A stretch of 64,000 nt of DNA from Sphingobacterium endophyticum (GTDB taxonomy: Bacteria > Bacteroidota > Bacteroidia > Sphingobacteriales > Sphingobacteriaceae), in NCBI RefSeq assembly GCF_009733535.1, contig NZ_SMMI01000006.1, forward strand, positions 1-64,000. The letters run 5' to 3'. Within the stretch, counting starts at the first letter, position 1. Every line of letters starts with the position of its first letter. The translations under genes were made by a program, and so were the position numbers. Positions 7,748 through 16,273 of the stretch are shown one piece after another. The notes below the pieces were generated by a model that ran no database searches, was not told where the DNA came from, and saw nothing but the letters and a program-made list of their open reading frames with translations.

Positions 7748-8658
7748 AAAATCTGCAAGAACTTGTTGAAATTATAGATCAGGCGAAAGGACATCTTTCG
7801 CCTGATTTTCTTATTATCATATTAGGTCCAACAGCATCAGGAAAAACGAGGCTTGCTGTAAATCTTGCAAAGATGATGGATGCTGAAATCATATCAGCCG
7901 ACTCAAGGCAGGTATATAAAAAACTTGATATTGGCACCGGAAAAGATCTCTCCGAGTACCATTCTATCCCCTATCACCTTATTGACATCGTCGAACCGAC
8001 AGGACAGTATGATGTACAACAATTTAAGGAAGATTTTGACGCTGCCTACAAAAAAATAAACACCTTGGGAAAGATGGCCATCTTATGTGGTGGTACTGGA
8101 TCCTACATACAGAGCATTTTACAAGAAAATAGGTATAGTAAGATCCCAAGAGACCGGGAATTGCAGGAAAAATTCTCCAAATTAAGCACAGAGGACCTGA
8201 AGGATGAAATCCGAAAGAAGCTAATTCCGCAAGATTTCCAGATCGATTGGAAAAACCATAAAAGATTGGTTAGAGCCCTTGAAATTTTAAACTACCTTGA
8301 TAAGAATCGCATACCGGTACCGACAGGCCCACTAATTAAGAATTATTTAATCTTTGGATTAAATCCAACGGCAGTCGATAGAAGGGCGAAGATAGATTTA
8401 AGGTTAGCGAATCGAATGGAGGAAGGTTTTATAGATGAAGTAAAATCTTTAATAAACGAAGGCGTGAGCCATGAAGCTTTACAATGGTTTGGCCTTGAAT
8501 ATAAATATGCTTCATATTATCTGCTCGGAAAAATTGATGAGGAAGAGTTTTTGAAGAAATTAAGGACAGAAATTCATAGGTATGCCAAGCGTCAGATGAC
8601 ATATTTTAGGAAGATGGAGAAGGATGGGATTAAGATAAACTGGATAAAGTGGGTATAA
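7726..8658 (+). CDS. miaA: tRNA dimethylallyltransferase
   Basis: The 310-residue product transfers dimethylallyl from DMAPP to N6 of A37 in tRNAs reading UNN codons. The P-loop GPTASGKT is at 34-41, followed by the MiaA motif DSRQVYKKLDIGTGKD (about 57-72) and QYDVQQF. The usual M after DS is R here, and GTAK is GTGK, which marks a variant branch of the family. The start chosen overlaps the upstream gene by 22 nt. A later start would remove part of the approach to the P-loop, and no closer methionine precedes it. Confidence 0.9.
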   Translation: MDEVRDIKNLQELVEIIDQAKGHLSPDFLIIILGPTASGKTRLAVNLAKMMDAEIISADSRQVYKKLDIGTGKDLSEYHSIPYHLIDIVEPTGQYDVQQFKEDFDAAYKKINTLGKMAILCGGTGSYIQSILQENRYSKIPRDRELQEKFSKLSTEDLKDEIRKKLIPQDFQIDWKNHKRLVRALEILNYLDKNRIPVPTGPLIKNYLIFGLNPTAVDRRAKIDLRLANRMEEGFIDEVKSLINEGVSHEALQWFGLEYKYASYYLLGKIDEEEFLKKLRTEIHRYAKRQMTYFRKMEKDGIKINWIKWV

Positions 8659-8661
8659 AAA

Positions 8662-8689
8662 AAAGCAGGTTGCCGAAACAACCTGCTTT
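8662..8689. terminator. Bidirectional terminator between miaA and rng
   Basis: An 11-bp perfect stem AAAGCAGGTTG / CAACCTGCTTT with a 6-nt loop, flanked by an A-run on the left and T-rich sequence on the right. It serves the convergent miaA and rng genes. Confidence 0.88.
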
Positions 8690-8691
8690 CT

Positions 8692-10245
8692 TTACAATTT
8701 AATCTCTTCGTCCTTGGAGTTAAAGAAGTGGAATTCAGTCAAATAATAAGAGCTCACTTCCTTTACCTTAATCCATTTCCAATATTTTAGAAACCATTTC
8801 ATTCTTCTGGATATAAGACCAGATTTGATGTAGGCTGCGATGTAGGGGTGTACACAGAGTGTAACTCCGACTTCGTTCTGTTCCTGAAGAATAAAACTCA
8901 AATTGCTTTCTATATCATCCAATAAAACGATACTGGACCTAATTTCGCCGGTACCATCACAAGCGGGACATTTTTCATTGGTCACGATGCTCATTTCCGG
9001 CCGAACTCTTTGCCTTGTTATCTGGACGAGTCCAAACTTACTAGGAGGGAGAATTGTATGGCGAGCTCTGTCGCTGGCCATTGCTTCCTTCAAGAATCCA
9101 TATAATTCTTTCCGGTTGGATGCTTTATGCATATCGATAAAATCGATGACGACAATTCCACCCATATCCCTCAGCCTAAGCTGGCGGGCAATTTCTTTTG
9201 CCGCTTCCTTATTAACCAGGAGAGCGTTATCTTCTTGATTTTCTTTATTGGCAATTCTATTTCCACTATTGACGTCGATGACGTGGAGCGCTTCGGTGTG
9301 TTCCACCACTAGATAAGCACCGCCTTGTAGATTTACAGTTTTGCCGAAAGACGCCTTAATTTGCTTTTCAACGCCGAAGTGGTCAAAAATTGGTTCTTTT
9401 CCTTTATAGAATTTTACAATTTTTTCAAGATCGGGTGAAATCTCTTGAATATATGACTTTACTTCCTCAAAGATTTCATTATCATTCACATAAATGTGGG
9501 TAAATTCATCGGTGAGGATATCACGCAGGATAGTGGATGCACGATCCATTTCACCTAGTACTTTCTGAGGGGGTTCAGCAGATTTAAGACGTTTGGTAAA
9601 CAATTCCCATTTAGAGATTAGGTCCAGGAGGTCTTTTTGTAGTTCTTCTACACCTTTACCTTCAGATACTGTCCGGATGATTACGCCAAAATTTGCAGGT
9701 TTAATACTTTCTACAATTTTCTTTAATCTATTCCTTTCGGCACTACCTTTAATCTTTTTGGAAATGGAAACCGAACTTGAAAAAGGTACTAATACCACAA
9801 AGCGTCCAGCGATGGATAAGTCGGAACTTAATCGCGGACCTTTCGTTGAGATAGGTTCTTTCGCTATCTGCACGGGTAGAAGCATATTTCGGCTTAAAAC
9901 ATCAGATATTTTTCCAGCCTTGTCAATGTCCTTTTCAAGCTTCAAACTATTGAGCAGTTTTTCTTGATAACTGCCATTCTTTACTACCCTTGTTAATTTG
10001 ATCAAGGATTGTACTTGAGGCCCCAAGTCGAGGTAATGCAGGAAAGCATCTTTTTCGTAGCCTACATCTACGAAAGCTGCATTTAAGCCGGGCATGATTT
10101 TCTTTACTCTCCCTAAGTAAATATCGCCCACGGCATAATTATTACCAGCTTGTTCCCTGTTTAACTCAACAAGTTGTTTGTCCTGTAGTAAAGCAATAGT
10201 CACCCCCTTATCGGGGACTGAATCGATAATTAATTCCTTTACCAA
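8692..10245 (-). CDS. rng: Ribonuclease E/G family protein (RNase G)
   Basis: The 517-residue product is an endoribonuclease of the RNase G type. It starts with an S1 RNA-binding domain (GDIYLGRVKKIMPGLNAAFVDVG, about 42-64). The catalytic region has HVIDVNSG and VVIDFIDM with the conserved metal-binding aspartates. The zinc-link CPACDGTG lies near 430. There is no long C-terminal scaffold, so it is RNase G rather than full RNase E. In Bacteroidota it lies near HU, as here. Its leader contains a nested hairpin (10261-10297) that might be an autoregulatory target. Confidence 0.94.
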   Translation of the reverse strand: MVKELIIDSVPDKGVTIALLQDKQLVELNREQAGNNYAVGDIYLGRVKKIMPGLNAAFVDVGYEKDAFLHYLDLGPQVQSLIKLTRVVKNGSYQEKLLNSLKLEKDIDKAGKISDVLSRNMLLPVQIAKEPISTKGPRLSSDLSIAGRFVVLVPFSSSVSISKKIKGSAERNRLKKIVESIKPANFGVIIRTVSEGKGVEELQKDLLDLISKWELFTKRLKSAEPPQKVLGEMDRASTILRDILTDEFTHIYVNDNEIFEEVKSYIQEISPDLEKIVKFYKGKEPIFDHFGVEKQIKASFGKTVNLQGGAYLVVEHTEALHVIDVNSGNRIANKENQEDNALLVNKEAAKEIARQLRLRDMGGIVVIDFIDMHKASNRKELYGFLKEAMASDRARHTILPPSKFGLVQITRQRVRPEMSIVTNEKCPACDGTGEIRSSIVLLDDIESNLSFILQEQNEVGVTLCVHPYIAAYIKSGLISRRMKWFLKYWKWIKVKEVSSYYLTEFHFFNSKDEEIKL

Positions 10246-10260
10246 CAGCTACTAAATTAA

Positions 10261-10297
10261 GGACAGCTGTGGACTCGCTCCACAACTCATAATGTCC
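10261..10297 (-). promoter_or_regulatory. Nested hairpin in the rng leader
   Basis: GGACA (10261-10265) pairs with TGTCC (10293-10297), and inside it TGTGGA (10268-10273) pairs with TCCACA (10279-10284) around a CTCGC loop. The structure lies 16 nt upstream of the rng start codon. RNase E of Enterobacteria cuts hairpins in its own leader to autoregulate; a similar role here is inference. Confidence 0.4.
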
Positions 10298-10328
10298 GGT
10301 TAAACATAAAACCGTTTAATGAAAAAAA

Positions 10329-10359
10329 CAATCTATGATGAATAATCGATCATAGATTG
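10329..10359 (-). terminator. Terminator after the mini ribosomal protein gene
   Basis: An 11-bp perfect stem CAATCTATGAT / ATCATAGATTG with a 9-nt loop. On the minus strand it is followed by a run of seven T residues. It lies 33 nt beyond the stop codon of the 29-residue gene and could separate that gene from rng. Confidence 0.8.
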
Positions 10360-10392
10360 TATCACTTGAATCATAAAGCTTACGCTTTATAT

Positions 10393-10482
10393 TTATTTTT
10401 TCTTGTGTCTATTTTTTCTTAAACGTTTTTTACGTTTGTGAGTAGCCATTTTGTGTCTTTTTCTTTTTTTTCCGCTTGGCAT
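10393..10482 (-). CDS. 29-residue AURKAIP1/COX24 (mS38-like) basic ribosomal protein
   Basis: A 30-codon frame starts MPSGKKRKRHKMATHKRKK and continues as a run of K, R and H residues to the stop at 10393-10395. I recognise this near-invariant Bacteroidota mini-protein; its core HKMATHKRKKR matches the AURKAIP1/COX24 domain of the mitochondrial small-subunit protein mS38, so it is very probably a ribosomal protein. It is too short for most gene finders. It sits between the TPR gene and rng, with a strong terminator 33 nt downstream. The composition is extreme, almost only K, R and H after the first residues, so a random frame is unlikely. Confidence 0.88.
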   Translation of the reverse strand: MPSGKKRKRHKMATHKRKKRLRKNRHKKK

Positions 10483-10521
10483 AGCTTTAATGTTTTTAAA
10501 TGATTTTAAAAAATGTGTTAA

Positions 10522-11376
10522 TTACTTACTTAGTTCTTCGATCCTACGATCGATGAACTGGGAGAGACTCGGATCTGCAGCCATTTCCTTGCTTTTTTGA
10601 AAAGCGGCAATAGCTTCGTTCTTCATCCCTATATTTTCATATCCTGTCGCCAAATAAAAATATGATTCGGCGTCAGGTTTCTGTTCAATTACAATTTTAA
10701 AACGATCGATCGCCCGATCGAATTGACGCGACTGTAATGAGAACAAACCTAAGGTTTTATTAGCCTCTAGGTTTTTTGGGTCAGCTTGGACAACTTCTCT
10801 CAAGAAGGCGATACCGGCCATTGGATTATTAGTCCCGGTCACCATTGCAGCACCCAGCCCGGTTTTAGCCTCTAAGCTAGAACCATTCAAATCTACGGCT
10901 TTTTGATAAACTTCAATAGCTTTTTGATTTAGTGCAGATGCAAGGGTGCTATCTTGAAGATTCGTATATCCTTTACGGAAATTATCCCCAGATTTCAAGA
11001 AATACTCAAACTTAGGTTCTATGCTGGCCATCTGCTCATAAATATAAGCTTGAGGCGCGGGTTTTTCCACATCGTTCCATTTATCGGCAAGTTGCTGGTA
11101 GATGGACAATTTTTCGGAACCATCCGCTTTATTAGCCTTAGCTTCCAGGGCGGAGATTTCATTGACAATCGCAGGATTCAATCCTCTTTTAGCTGCCTCA
11201 GAAACGGAGCTCAGGTTGAACTGAGCTGCAGAAGCACTCGCTTCAGAGGAAGTGGATGCTTCTGCAGTTTTTTCATCTTCATTGACCAAGCCCTTCACAG
11301 GTTTAAACAATAGGAATCCTACAACAAGGACAACTGCTGCAATAACGATGATCTGGATTTGCCTGGTTTTATTCAT
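10522..11376 (-). CDS. Membrane-anchored TPR protein
   Basis: The 284-residue product has a short cytoplasmic N-terminus and one membrane helix (about 8-25, IQIIVIAAVVLVVGFLLF). A low-complexity Ser/Ala/Glu linker (about 35-52) and tetratricopeptide repeats over about 130-280 follow; for example AIEVYQKAVDLNGSSLEAK and AIDRFKIVIEQKPDAESYFYLATGYENIG. It probably scaffolds a periplasmic or envelope complex. Its start lies 8 nt after the HU stop codon, so the two are co-transcribed. HU-TPR-rng gene order is recurrent in Bacteroidota. The specific partner is unknown. Confidence 0.83.
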   Translation of the reverse strand: MNKTRQIQIIVIAAVVLVVGFLLFKPVKGLVNEDEKTAEASTSSEASASAAQFNLSSVSEAAKRGLNPAIVNEISALEAKANKADGSEKLSIYQQLADKWNDVEKPAPQAYIYEQMASIEPKFEYFLKSGDNFRKGYTNLQDSTLASALNQKAIEVYQKAVDLNGSSLEAKTGLGAAMVTGTNNPMAGIAFLREVVQADPKNLEANKTLGLFSLQSRQFDRAIDRFKIVIEQKPDAESYFYLATGYENIGMKNEAIAAFQKSKEMAADPSLSQFIDRRIEELSK

Positions 11377-11384
11377 GTAGATGA

Positions 11385-11672
11385 TTATTTTTTATTTCCG
11401 TTCTTAACTTTCTCTACAAATACTTTTGCAGGTTTGAAGCTAGGCACGTAGTGCTCAGGAATGATAATAGCTGTGTTCTTAGAGATGTTACGTGCTGTTT
11501 TTTCGGCTCTCTTTTTAACCACAAAACTACCAAAACCTCTTACATAAACATTCTCGCCGCCAATCATAGCGCTTTTAACTACTTTGAAGAATGCTTCAAC
11601 GGTTTCTTGTACATCAACCTTCTCTAAACCAGTCTTGTTAGAGATTTCTGCAATAATTTCTGCTTTAGTCAT
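11385..11672 (-). CDS. HU family DNA-binding protein
   Basis: The 95-residue product has the HU/IHF fold. It begins MTKAEIIAEISNKTGLEKVDVQETVEAFFKVV in outline, carries VYVRGFGSFVVKKR (about 43-56), then the DNA-arm region with a proline in IIPEHYVPSFKPAKVF. It bends and compacts DNA as a dimer. The length is close to HU (about 90). It is the first gene of a leftward group with the TPR protein and possibly rng. A -7-like box lies 57 nt upstream (11729-11736). Confidence 0.94.
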   Translation of the reverse strand: MTKAEIIAEISNKTGLEKVDVQETVEAFFKVVKSAMIGGENVYVRGFGSFVVKKRAEKTARNISKNTAIIIPEHYVPSFKPAKVFVEKVKNGNKK

Positions 11673-11728
11673 ATCTATTTTACTCTATATTAATCTATAC
11701 CCTAAGCTAATCAGCCCGTTTGGGGATG

Positions 11729-11736
11729 CAAAAGTA
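11729..11736 (-). promoter_or_regulatory. -7 promoter box of the HU gene
   Basis: Minus-strand TACTTTTG followed by C matches TAnnTTTG. The -33 element at the expected distance is only TTTCC, a weak match. The implied leader is about 50 nt. Confidence 0.5.
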
Positions 11737-11871
11737 TCTTTTTAAAATGAGTAATGGAAATATTTTTGTGTTTTTTTCAAATCCAACCCACTATCATTCA
11801 ATGAATTAGTAGTTTACTCCCCAATATTACATTTCAAAAGGCTTGCAAAGCTACAATTATTTTATTGACAA

Positions 11872-12936
11872 TCAAAGTATTAATGAACTTTCTAAGCTTA
11901 AAATTTCAGCCAAATGACGTATGTCATTTTCTTCGTGCTGGGCAGACACCACGATTCGATTTAACATCGGACTTGAAGTTAATGGATAGGGAAAGCTCGA
12001 TATTAATATTTTTTTTTGCAGCAAATGCTTGTAAAGGAAAGGATCCTTTGAGCTAAAGACTGGAAAATCTTCAATATGATTTAACTTCAATCTTTTTGTG
12101 GACTCTCTCAAGAGATTCGTATTTTCTTGCATCTTTTCAAATGCCCTCAAATAAATATCTTCAGCATGAATTAAAGCATACATAGATGCTGGAGAACTGG
12201 GAGAAGCACCGTTAAATATCGGATGCCTTTTGACCTGAGCAATGTTTTCTAAATCCCCTAGGACCACCCCGGCATCAGTCCCTAAGCCCTTGGCCAATGA
12301 AGCGACCACTGTAACATTTATATTTGGAAGATTTAATTCAATCAAATTCGTGGAAACCTGGTTCCTTTTCAATATTCCAAGACCGTGCGAGTCGTCCAAG
12401 ATTAGGGTGATGTACTTATTTGGCAATATCCTATCTAAAAAAGAAAAGTCAAGATGACTTGGAATAAGATTGTCAATGCAGTTAGAGATTATGGCAAAAT
12501 CCGTGTCCTGGGAGCTATTGATATCATGAACGGTCCTTTCGGACCAATCCTTGAAATTCCCTTGTTGTTCTGGCTGGGTATTACGCCATAGCGCGGGGTG
12601 GCTTCCAGGAGCATAAACTATATATTTATTTCTTGTCAATGCCAGTACAGCCGCTTGGGCCGCAAGGTATCCGCTTGACAAAACAGCTGCAGCAGCAAAT
12701 CCAAACCGATTGGCAAGATGATGCTCCGCTTCATCATAAACGCCTATCTGAATGTTATTGGATCTAGAAGTTCCATTGTTTAACCCATAGATATCAATCC
12801 CTTTTTTAAAGAGATCGATGTATTCAGGGTCTGTCAAAAGGCCTAAGTAAGCTGTTCCACCAAAAAACAGATAGTCAGTTCCTTCCAAGCTAATCTTTCT
12901 TCCCGTAGTTTGTTTCAGGTTTCTAAAGGCAGTCAT
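11872..12936 (-). CDS. Class I/II PLP-dependent aminotransferase fold, KBL/AONS-like
   Basis: The 354-residue product belongs to the alpha-oxoamine synthase type of fold-type I PLP enzymes. DDSHG (181-185) holds the PLP-binding Asp/His, and Lys216 in SLAKGLG is the expected Schiff-base lysine. LNNGTSRSNNIQ (52-63) replaces the usual GSGGSR loop of 8-amino-7-oxononanoate synthase and 2-amino-3-ketobutyrate ligase. The protein is about 30-40 residues shorter than bioF products and no biotin genes are nearby, so the reaction is uncertain. It stands alone. Confidence 0.78.
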   Translation of the reverse strand: MTAFRNLKQTTGRKISLEGTDYLFFGGTAYLGLLTDPEYIDLFKKGIDIYGLNNGTSRSNNIQIGVYDEAEHHLANRFGFAAAAVLSSGYLAAQAAVLALTRNKYIVYAPGSHPALWRNTQPEQQGNFKDWSERTVHDINSSQDTDFAIISNCIDNLIPSHLDFSFLDRILPNKYITLILDDSHGLGILKRNQVSTNLIELNLPNINVTVVASLAKGLGTDAGVVLGDLENIAQVKRHPIFNGASPSSPASMYALIHAEDIYLRAFEKMQENTNLLRESTKRLKLNHIEDFPVFSSKDPFLYKHLLQKKILISSFPYPLTSSPMLNRIVVSAQHEENDIRHLAEILSLESSLIL

Positions 12937-13020
12937 GGTAAATATTTTCTGGAGTCAAATGTACTGAAAAGCATTTAAAGGAACGGGGCCACGGAAATTC
13001 TTTGGTTGAGGTTGATTCGA

Positions 13021-13491
13021 TCAGAACAGATGAAATTTCAGGGGAACATTAACCCCTACCCCAAGGGTAAATCCATCAATAGGTTTGAAATTCTTTTTGG
13101 TATTGATATCAAAGCCATATCCTGCAGAAAGCTCCAATATGGAGAATACGCTGATACCAGCTTTAGCTGTCGCGGTATAAGGTGTAATTTCGCCTTTAAC
13201 AAATGGCCAGACCGCAACATTATTGAGGTAGTATGTAATTCCGAATTCTGGAATTATGGTGGATTGATCCATCATCCATGTAAAATTTGCTCCGGCATCG
13301 AACTTGATATATTGAGATTGATTGGGAGCAAATAATGTCCATGCAGATGCTTTCAGAAAGCTACCACTCTGGTATTGATAACCTACTGAAGGACCAAATA
13401 TCCAACCATCAGCCTGTTCCGCTTTTTGCTGGGAATAACCAAAGCTATTTATTGTACAAATGAATATTAGAATGGAATAGAATCTTCTCAT
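13021..13491 (-). CDS. Small secreted outer-membrane beta-barrel-like protein
   Basis: The 156-residue product begins with a signal peptide (RRFYSILIFICTINSFGYSQ). It continues as alternating polar/aromatic strands rich in glycine (FGPSVGYQYQSGSF, IPEFGITYYLNN, LGVGVNVPLKFHLF) and ends in an aromatic residue, as barrel proteins do. About eight strands fit the length. No specific family is recognised. Confidence 0.62.
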   Translation of the reverse strand: MRRFYSILIFICTINSFGYSQQKAEQADGWIFGPSVGYQYQSGSFLKASAWTLFAPNQSQYIKFDAGANFTWMMDQSTIIPEFGITYYLNNVAVWPFVKGEITPYTATAKAGISVFSILELSAGYGFDINTKKNFKPIDGFTLGVGVNVPLKFHLF

Positions 13492-13919
13492 CGACTGCTT
13501 TTAAAAATTTACAATAATAATTAAACAAAGTTCCATGATTTTTGTTACTTTTAAAATGTAAATCACAATCACACAATACTATTACAGGAAAACAACAAAG
13601 CATGTTCAAACATCTGTTTTTCAGCACACGTACTACTTCCAATTGATAAAATTGGGGTAGCATGCACCAAAAACAATTAATTTATTTTTACTAATTTCTT
13701 AACAAGAACTTAATTTCAAACATCTAAATTTCAACACGTTAAATCGTTTGGCAAAAACGAGTTTAACCTTACATGTTATTGCATGTAATCGATCTGCCTG
13801 AAAAAAGAAAAAATAATTACTCAGTTTCGGCGTTTAACTAGATAATAAGCCCTAAACCATACCATTCTTTTCCAGGTATATGGCATTAATTAATTCTTTA
13901 AATTTTTTACAATTATTGT
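13492..13919. other. Gene-free 428-bp stretch with two adjacent hairpins
   Basis: No gene is seen. Hairpin 1 at 13738-13767 pairs GTTAAATCGTTT with AAACGA-G-TTTAAC around a GGCAA loop (12 bp, one bulged G). Hairpin 2 at 13769-13788 pairs TTACATG with CATGTAA. The two are separated by one base. The rest is AT-rich. A small RNA or a transcription-end structure is possible; nothing decides between them. Confidence 0.4.
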
Positions 13920-14114
13920 ATGAAAATTATCAGTTTAAAAAGTATGGCTTTGTGTCAATCCCATCCTTTATGTCCTCATTGTGGAGAAGCTTACCTCTAT
14001 TCAAGAGTACGTAGACCATGGTGGGTAAGATCATTTTTATTTTTCTTGCCCGTAAAGAGATATGCTTGCAATCAATGCAACAAATCTTCTTATATTTTAC
14101 GTGACAGAGCTTAA
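13920..14114 (+). CDS. Small two-CxxC zinc-ribbon-like protein
   Basis: The 64-residue product has CPHC (18-21) and CNQC (51-54), separated by a basic, tryptophan-rich segment (RRPWWVRSFLFFLPVKRY). The four cysteines fit a zinc ribbon. The hydrophobic stretch between them might instead touch the membrane. No known family is recognised. It is isolated, with about 200 nt without features on its right side. Confidence 0.5.
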   Translation: MKIISLKSMALCQSHPLCPHCGEAYLYSRVRRPWWVRSFLFFLPVKRYACNQCNKSSYILRDRA

Positions 14115-14318
14115 TTTAATGAGTTATCACACTAACGCTCGTTAAAGCAATTATTTCTAATTTAAACGTTTCGTATAGCATTACTAAGACCCAGAAAGGT
14201 TATCGCCCGATTGCCTATTCAACGTGTTGGAAAATCCTATACTCAGGCCAACTATGCTTTCTCGCAAGCATGATCCATCCCTATAACACAGTAAATTTTA
14301 AAGGAAATGGGCATCCTA

Positions 14319-15350
14319 TTATTTTTTATGAGGTTCATGGAGCATTAATTCATCGATAACTTCTTCGAGTTTTTGGTAAGGATATTTATGTATAATAAAT
14401 CTATGATTCCCTTTTTCCATGGGCTCCCAATAATTTGAGCCGTCATCTTCCAATCTAATTTTTCCAGGTCCACTGATATAGAAGTATTTTTCAGAATTTT
14501 CGGCCGCAATTAATACGGCAGTTTGATCCCAAGATTTCCTTGATTCGACTTTTTGTTTTTCATAAGTTTCTAGATTGATTTTATAACCGATAGAAACTGG
14601 GCTATCACTTTTATTCAACCCGGCAACCTTCCCTCCCGTTTTAATTTTATCACCGATTTCGAATCCCGAAAACAAGATTGGTCTAGGGAAATTTTCAAAA
14701 GCATAGATTGCGGACCCAGCATCTTGGTGCACATTAAATTCTTTTCCTTGCGGGAAAGCTGCGGCCATAGCAACCCAATTTTTAACTTTTTGATTTACTA
14801 ACTGCACTCCGTTAAGTTTTGAATATTGATCAGGTTTGGACTTTAATAGATCACTGATATTAGTCATAAATCCAACGGTAATAATAGTGACGCTATTATC
14901 GGGCTGCTTTGCCAATTCCCAACGGTAGATATCAACAGCCAAAGGATAATCTTTATTGGCTAGTTCTGGAGCAAATTGTTTGATTATAGCTTCATTCCAA
15001 TTATTTCCAGCAGTAAATTCTGGAGCAGTAGGATTCGTCGTTCTTCCGACAGGTATTTCTCCTCGCCCAAAATATCTGTTGTAGACTTCTATGGTTGCCG
15101 GAATATCTTTATGAGCGTCACTGGCTAAAGTTGCCAAAATTTCTATTTTACCCTGATCTGCAAACGCATGCAATAATGCAATTGCTCCAATGTCATCATA
15201 ATCAGGTCCCATGTCGGTGTCAAAGATCACCTTAATTCTTCTATTATCTGAAAAACTTGTTTCTGCTCCAATCAATCTTTGATTGGATAAAAATGAAATA
15301 ATGAGAATCATTATGATTCTGGAGATTGATAAACGATTATTGTATTTCAT
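14319..15350 (-). CDS. Secreted nucleoside hydrolase family protein
   Basis: From the ATG at 15348-15350 the product has 343 residues and a proper signal peptide (MKYNNRLSISRIIMILIISF ending near IGAE). A start 45 nt upstream (15395) would put 15 polar residues ahead of it and is less likely. The DTDMGPDYDD motif (about residues 44-53) is the calcium-binding signature of inosine-uridine nucleoside N-ribohydrolases. These cleave ribonucleosides into base and ribose. Export suggests periplasmic scavenging of nucleosides, but many Bacteroidota relatives near glycan genes have unknown substrates. It is a single leftward gene. Confidence 0.85.
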   Translation of the reverse strand: MKYNNRLSISRIIMILIISFLSNQRLIGAETSFSDNRRIKVIFDTDMGPDYDDIGAIALLHAFADQGKIEILATLASDAHKDIPATIEVYNRYFGRGEIPVGRTTNPTAPEFTAGNNWNEAIIKQFAPELANKDYPLAVDIYRWELAKQPDNSVTIITVGFMTNISDLLKSKPDQYSKLNGVQLVNQKVKNWVAMAAAFPQGKEFNVHQDAGSAIYAFENFPRPILFSGFEIGDKIKTGGKVAGLNKSDSPVSIGYKINLETYEKQKVESRKSWDQTAVLIAAENSEKYFYISGPGKIRLEDDGSNYWEPMEKGNHRFIIHKYPYQKLEEVIDELMLHEPHKK

Positions 15351-15473
15351 ATGTTTTGAATTAGGTTTAGTTGATTGAATATAATAAATTTTCATAAATC
15401 CATTTTATTGTCGCATAATATGTATTTAGACCCGTATCATTGCTAACCACTAATTAAACTTAAAATTAGCACT

Positions 15474-15813
15474 ATGAAAAAATCATTCTTTTATTCAATA
15501 ACCTTCCTGTTTAGTATGCTCTTAATGAGCTGTTCAAAAGATGTTGACCCCCAATTAAAAACGATTATTAAAAGTCTTAAAACATGGGGAGCCTTTAAGA
15601 GGTCAAGCAGTAACAGCTATAAATTTATCGTTCAACAGAATACATTTTCCTACATTGGAAATGTACGAACTGAAACAATTGTAAATCCAAAAAAACATGT
15701 TAGTTGCCCTTAAGGTTGAAAATCAGGGGATGATATCCTTAGCAGGCAAGAGTTACACGAATATTGAGGATGCCCGTTTGCCGGGATACACATTATTTCT
15801 ATTAAAAAGTTAA
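15474..15813 (+). pseudogene. Short lipoprotein gene broken by a +1 frameshift in an A7 run
   Basis: Frame 1 runs from ATG 15474 with a lipoprotein signal (MKKSFFYSITFLFSMLLMSC) to a stop at 15711-15713. After the A7 run at 15689-15695 the next frame continues without a break, MLVALKVENQGMISLAGKSY onward, to a natural stop at 15811-15813. Removing one A would give a continuous ~113-residue lipoprotein with N-P-K-N-M across the join. The two halves have matching composition, so I read this as a frameshift, a sequencing error, or slippage-regulated expression. The function is unknown. Confidence 0.6.
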
Positions 15814-15965
15814 ACTAATCAACCTCTATTTTCCTAAACTTCACTATTGAAATTATATAATTTAATTAAGGAAATTCCTTGATATATATAAATCAGCAAC
15901 TGCATTATTTTTAATCTTGAATAGTTTAGAGAACATTTGAATATCCAAAAAAAGGAGATTCAACG

Positions 15966-16205
15966 ATGTTTAAGATTAAAAAAATAAAGAGCTTAAGTAT
16001 TAGCATTATCCTGAGTTTAAGTTTTCTAACTTTTTCCAAAGGAGAGTTAGCCACGTGGCTGAAAAAAATGAATAATTCAATAATCTTAATTGGGAACTAT
16101 AAGGAAGGAATGGTTGATCTAAAAAAATTAGAAATTGAACAAACAGGTCTTAATTATAGTTCAAGAGTATCAACATACGGTTGGGAAATAAGCAGTACCT
16201 TTTAG
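15966..16205 (+). CDS. Small secreted hypothetical protein
   Basis: The 79-residue product has a positively charged start and a hydrophobic core (MFKIKKIKSLSISIILSLSF then LTFSKG), consistent with a signal peptide or anchor. A clear AGGAG lies about 9 nt before the ATG, unusual in this phylum and a reason to accept the start. The mature part is short and polar. A terminator follows at 16231. No family is recognised. Confidence 0.45.
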   Translation: MFKIKKIKSLSISIILSLSFLTFSKGELATWLKKMNNSIILIGNYKEGMVDLKKLEIEQTGLNYSSRVSTYGWEISSTF

Positions 16206-16230
16206 TATATTTATATTGCAAAATAAAAAA

Positions 16231-16257
16231 GCCGTTCAATTTTTATTTTTGAACGGC
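16231..16257. terminator. Bidirectional terminator
   Basis: GCCGTTCAA (16231-16239) pairs with TTGAACGGC (16249-16257) around a 9-nt AT loop. An A-run on the left serves the leftward gene and CTTCT follows on the right. It separates the small secreted gene from the leftward membrane peptide gene. Confidence 0.8.
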
Positions 16258-16273
16258 CTTCTATTACCCTAAA

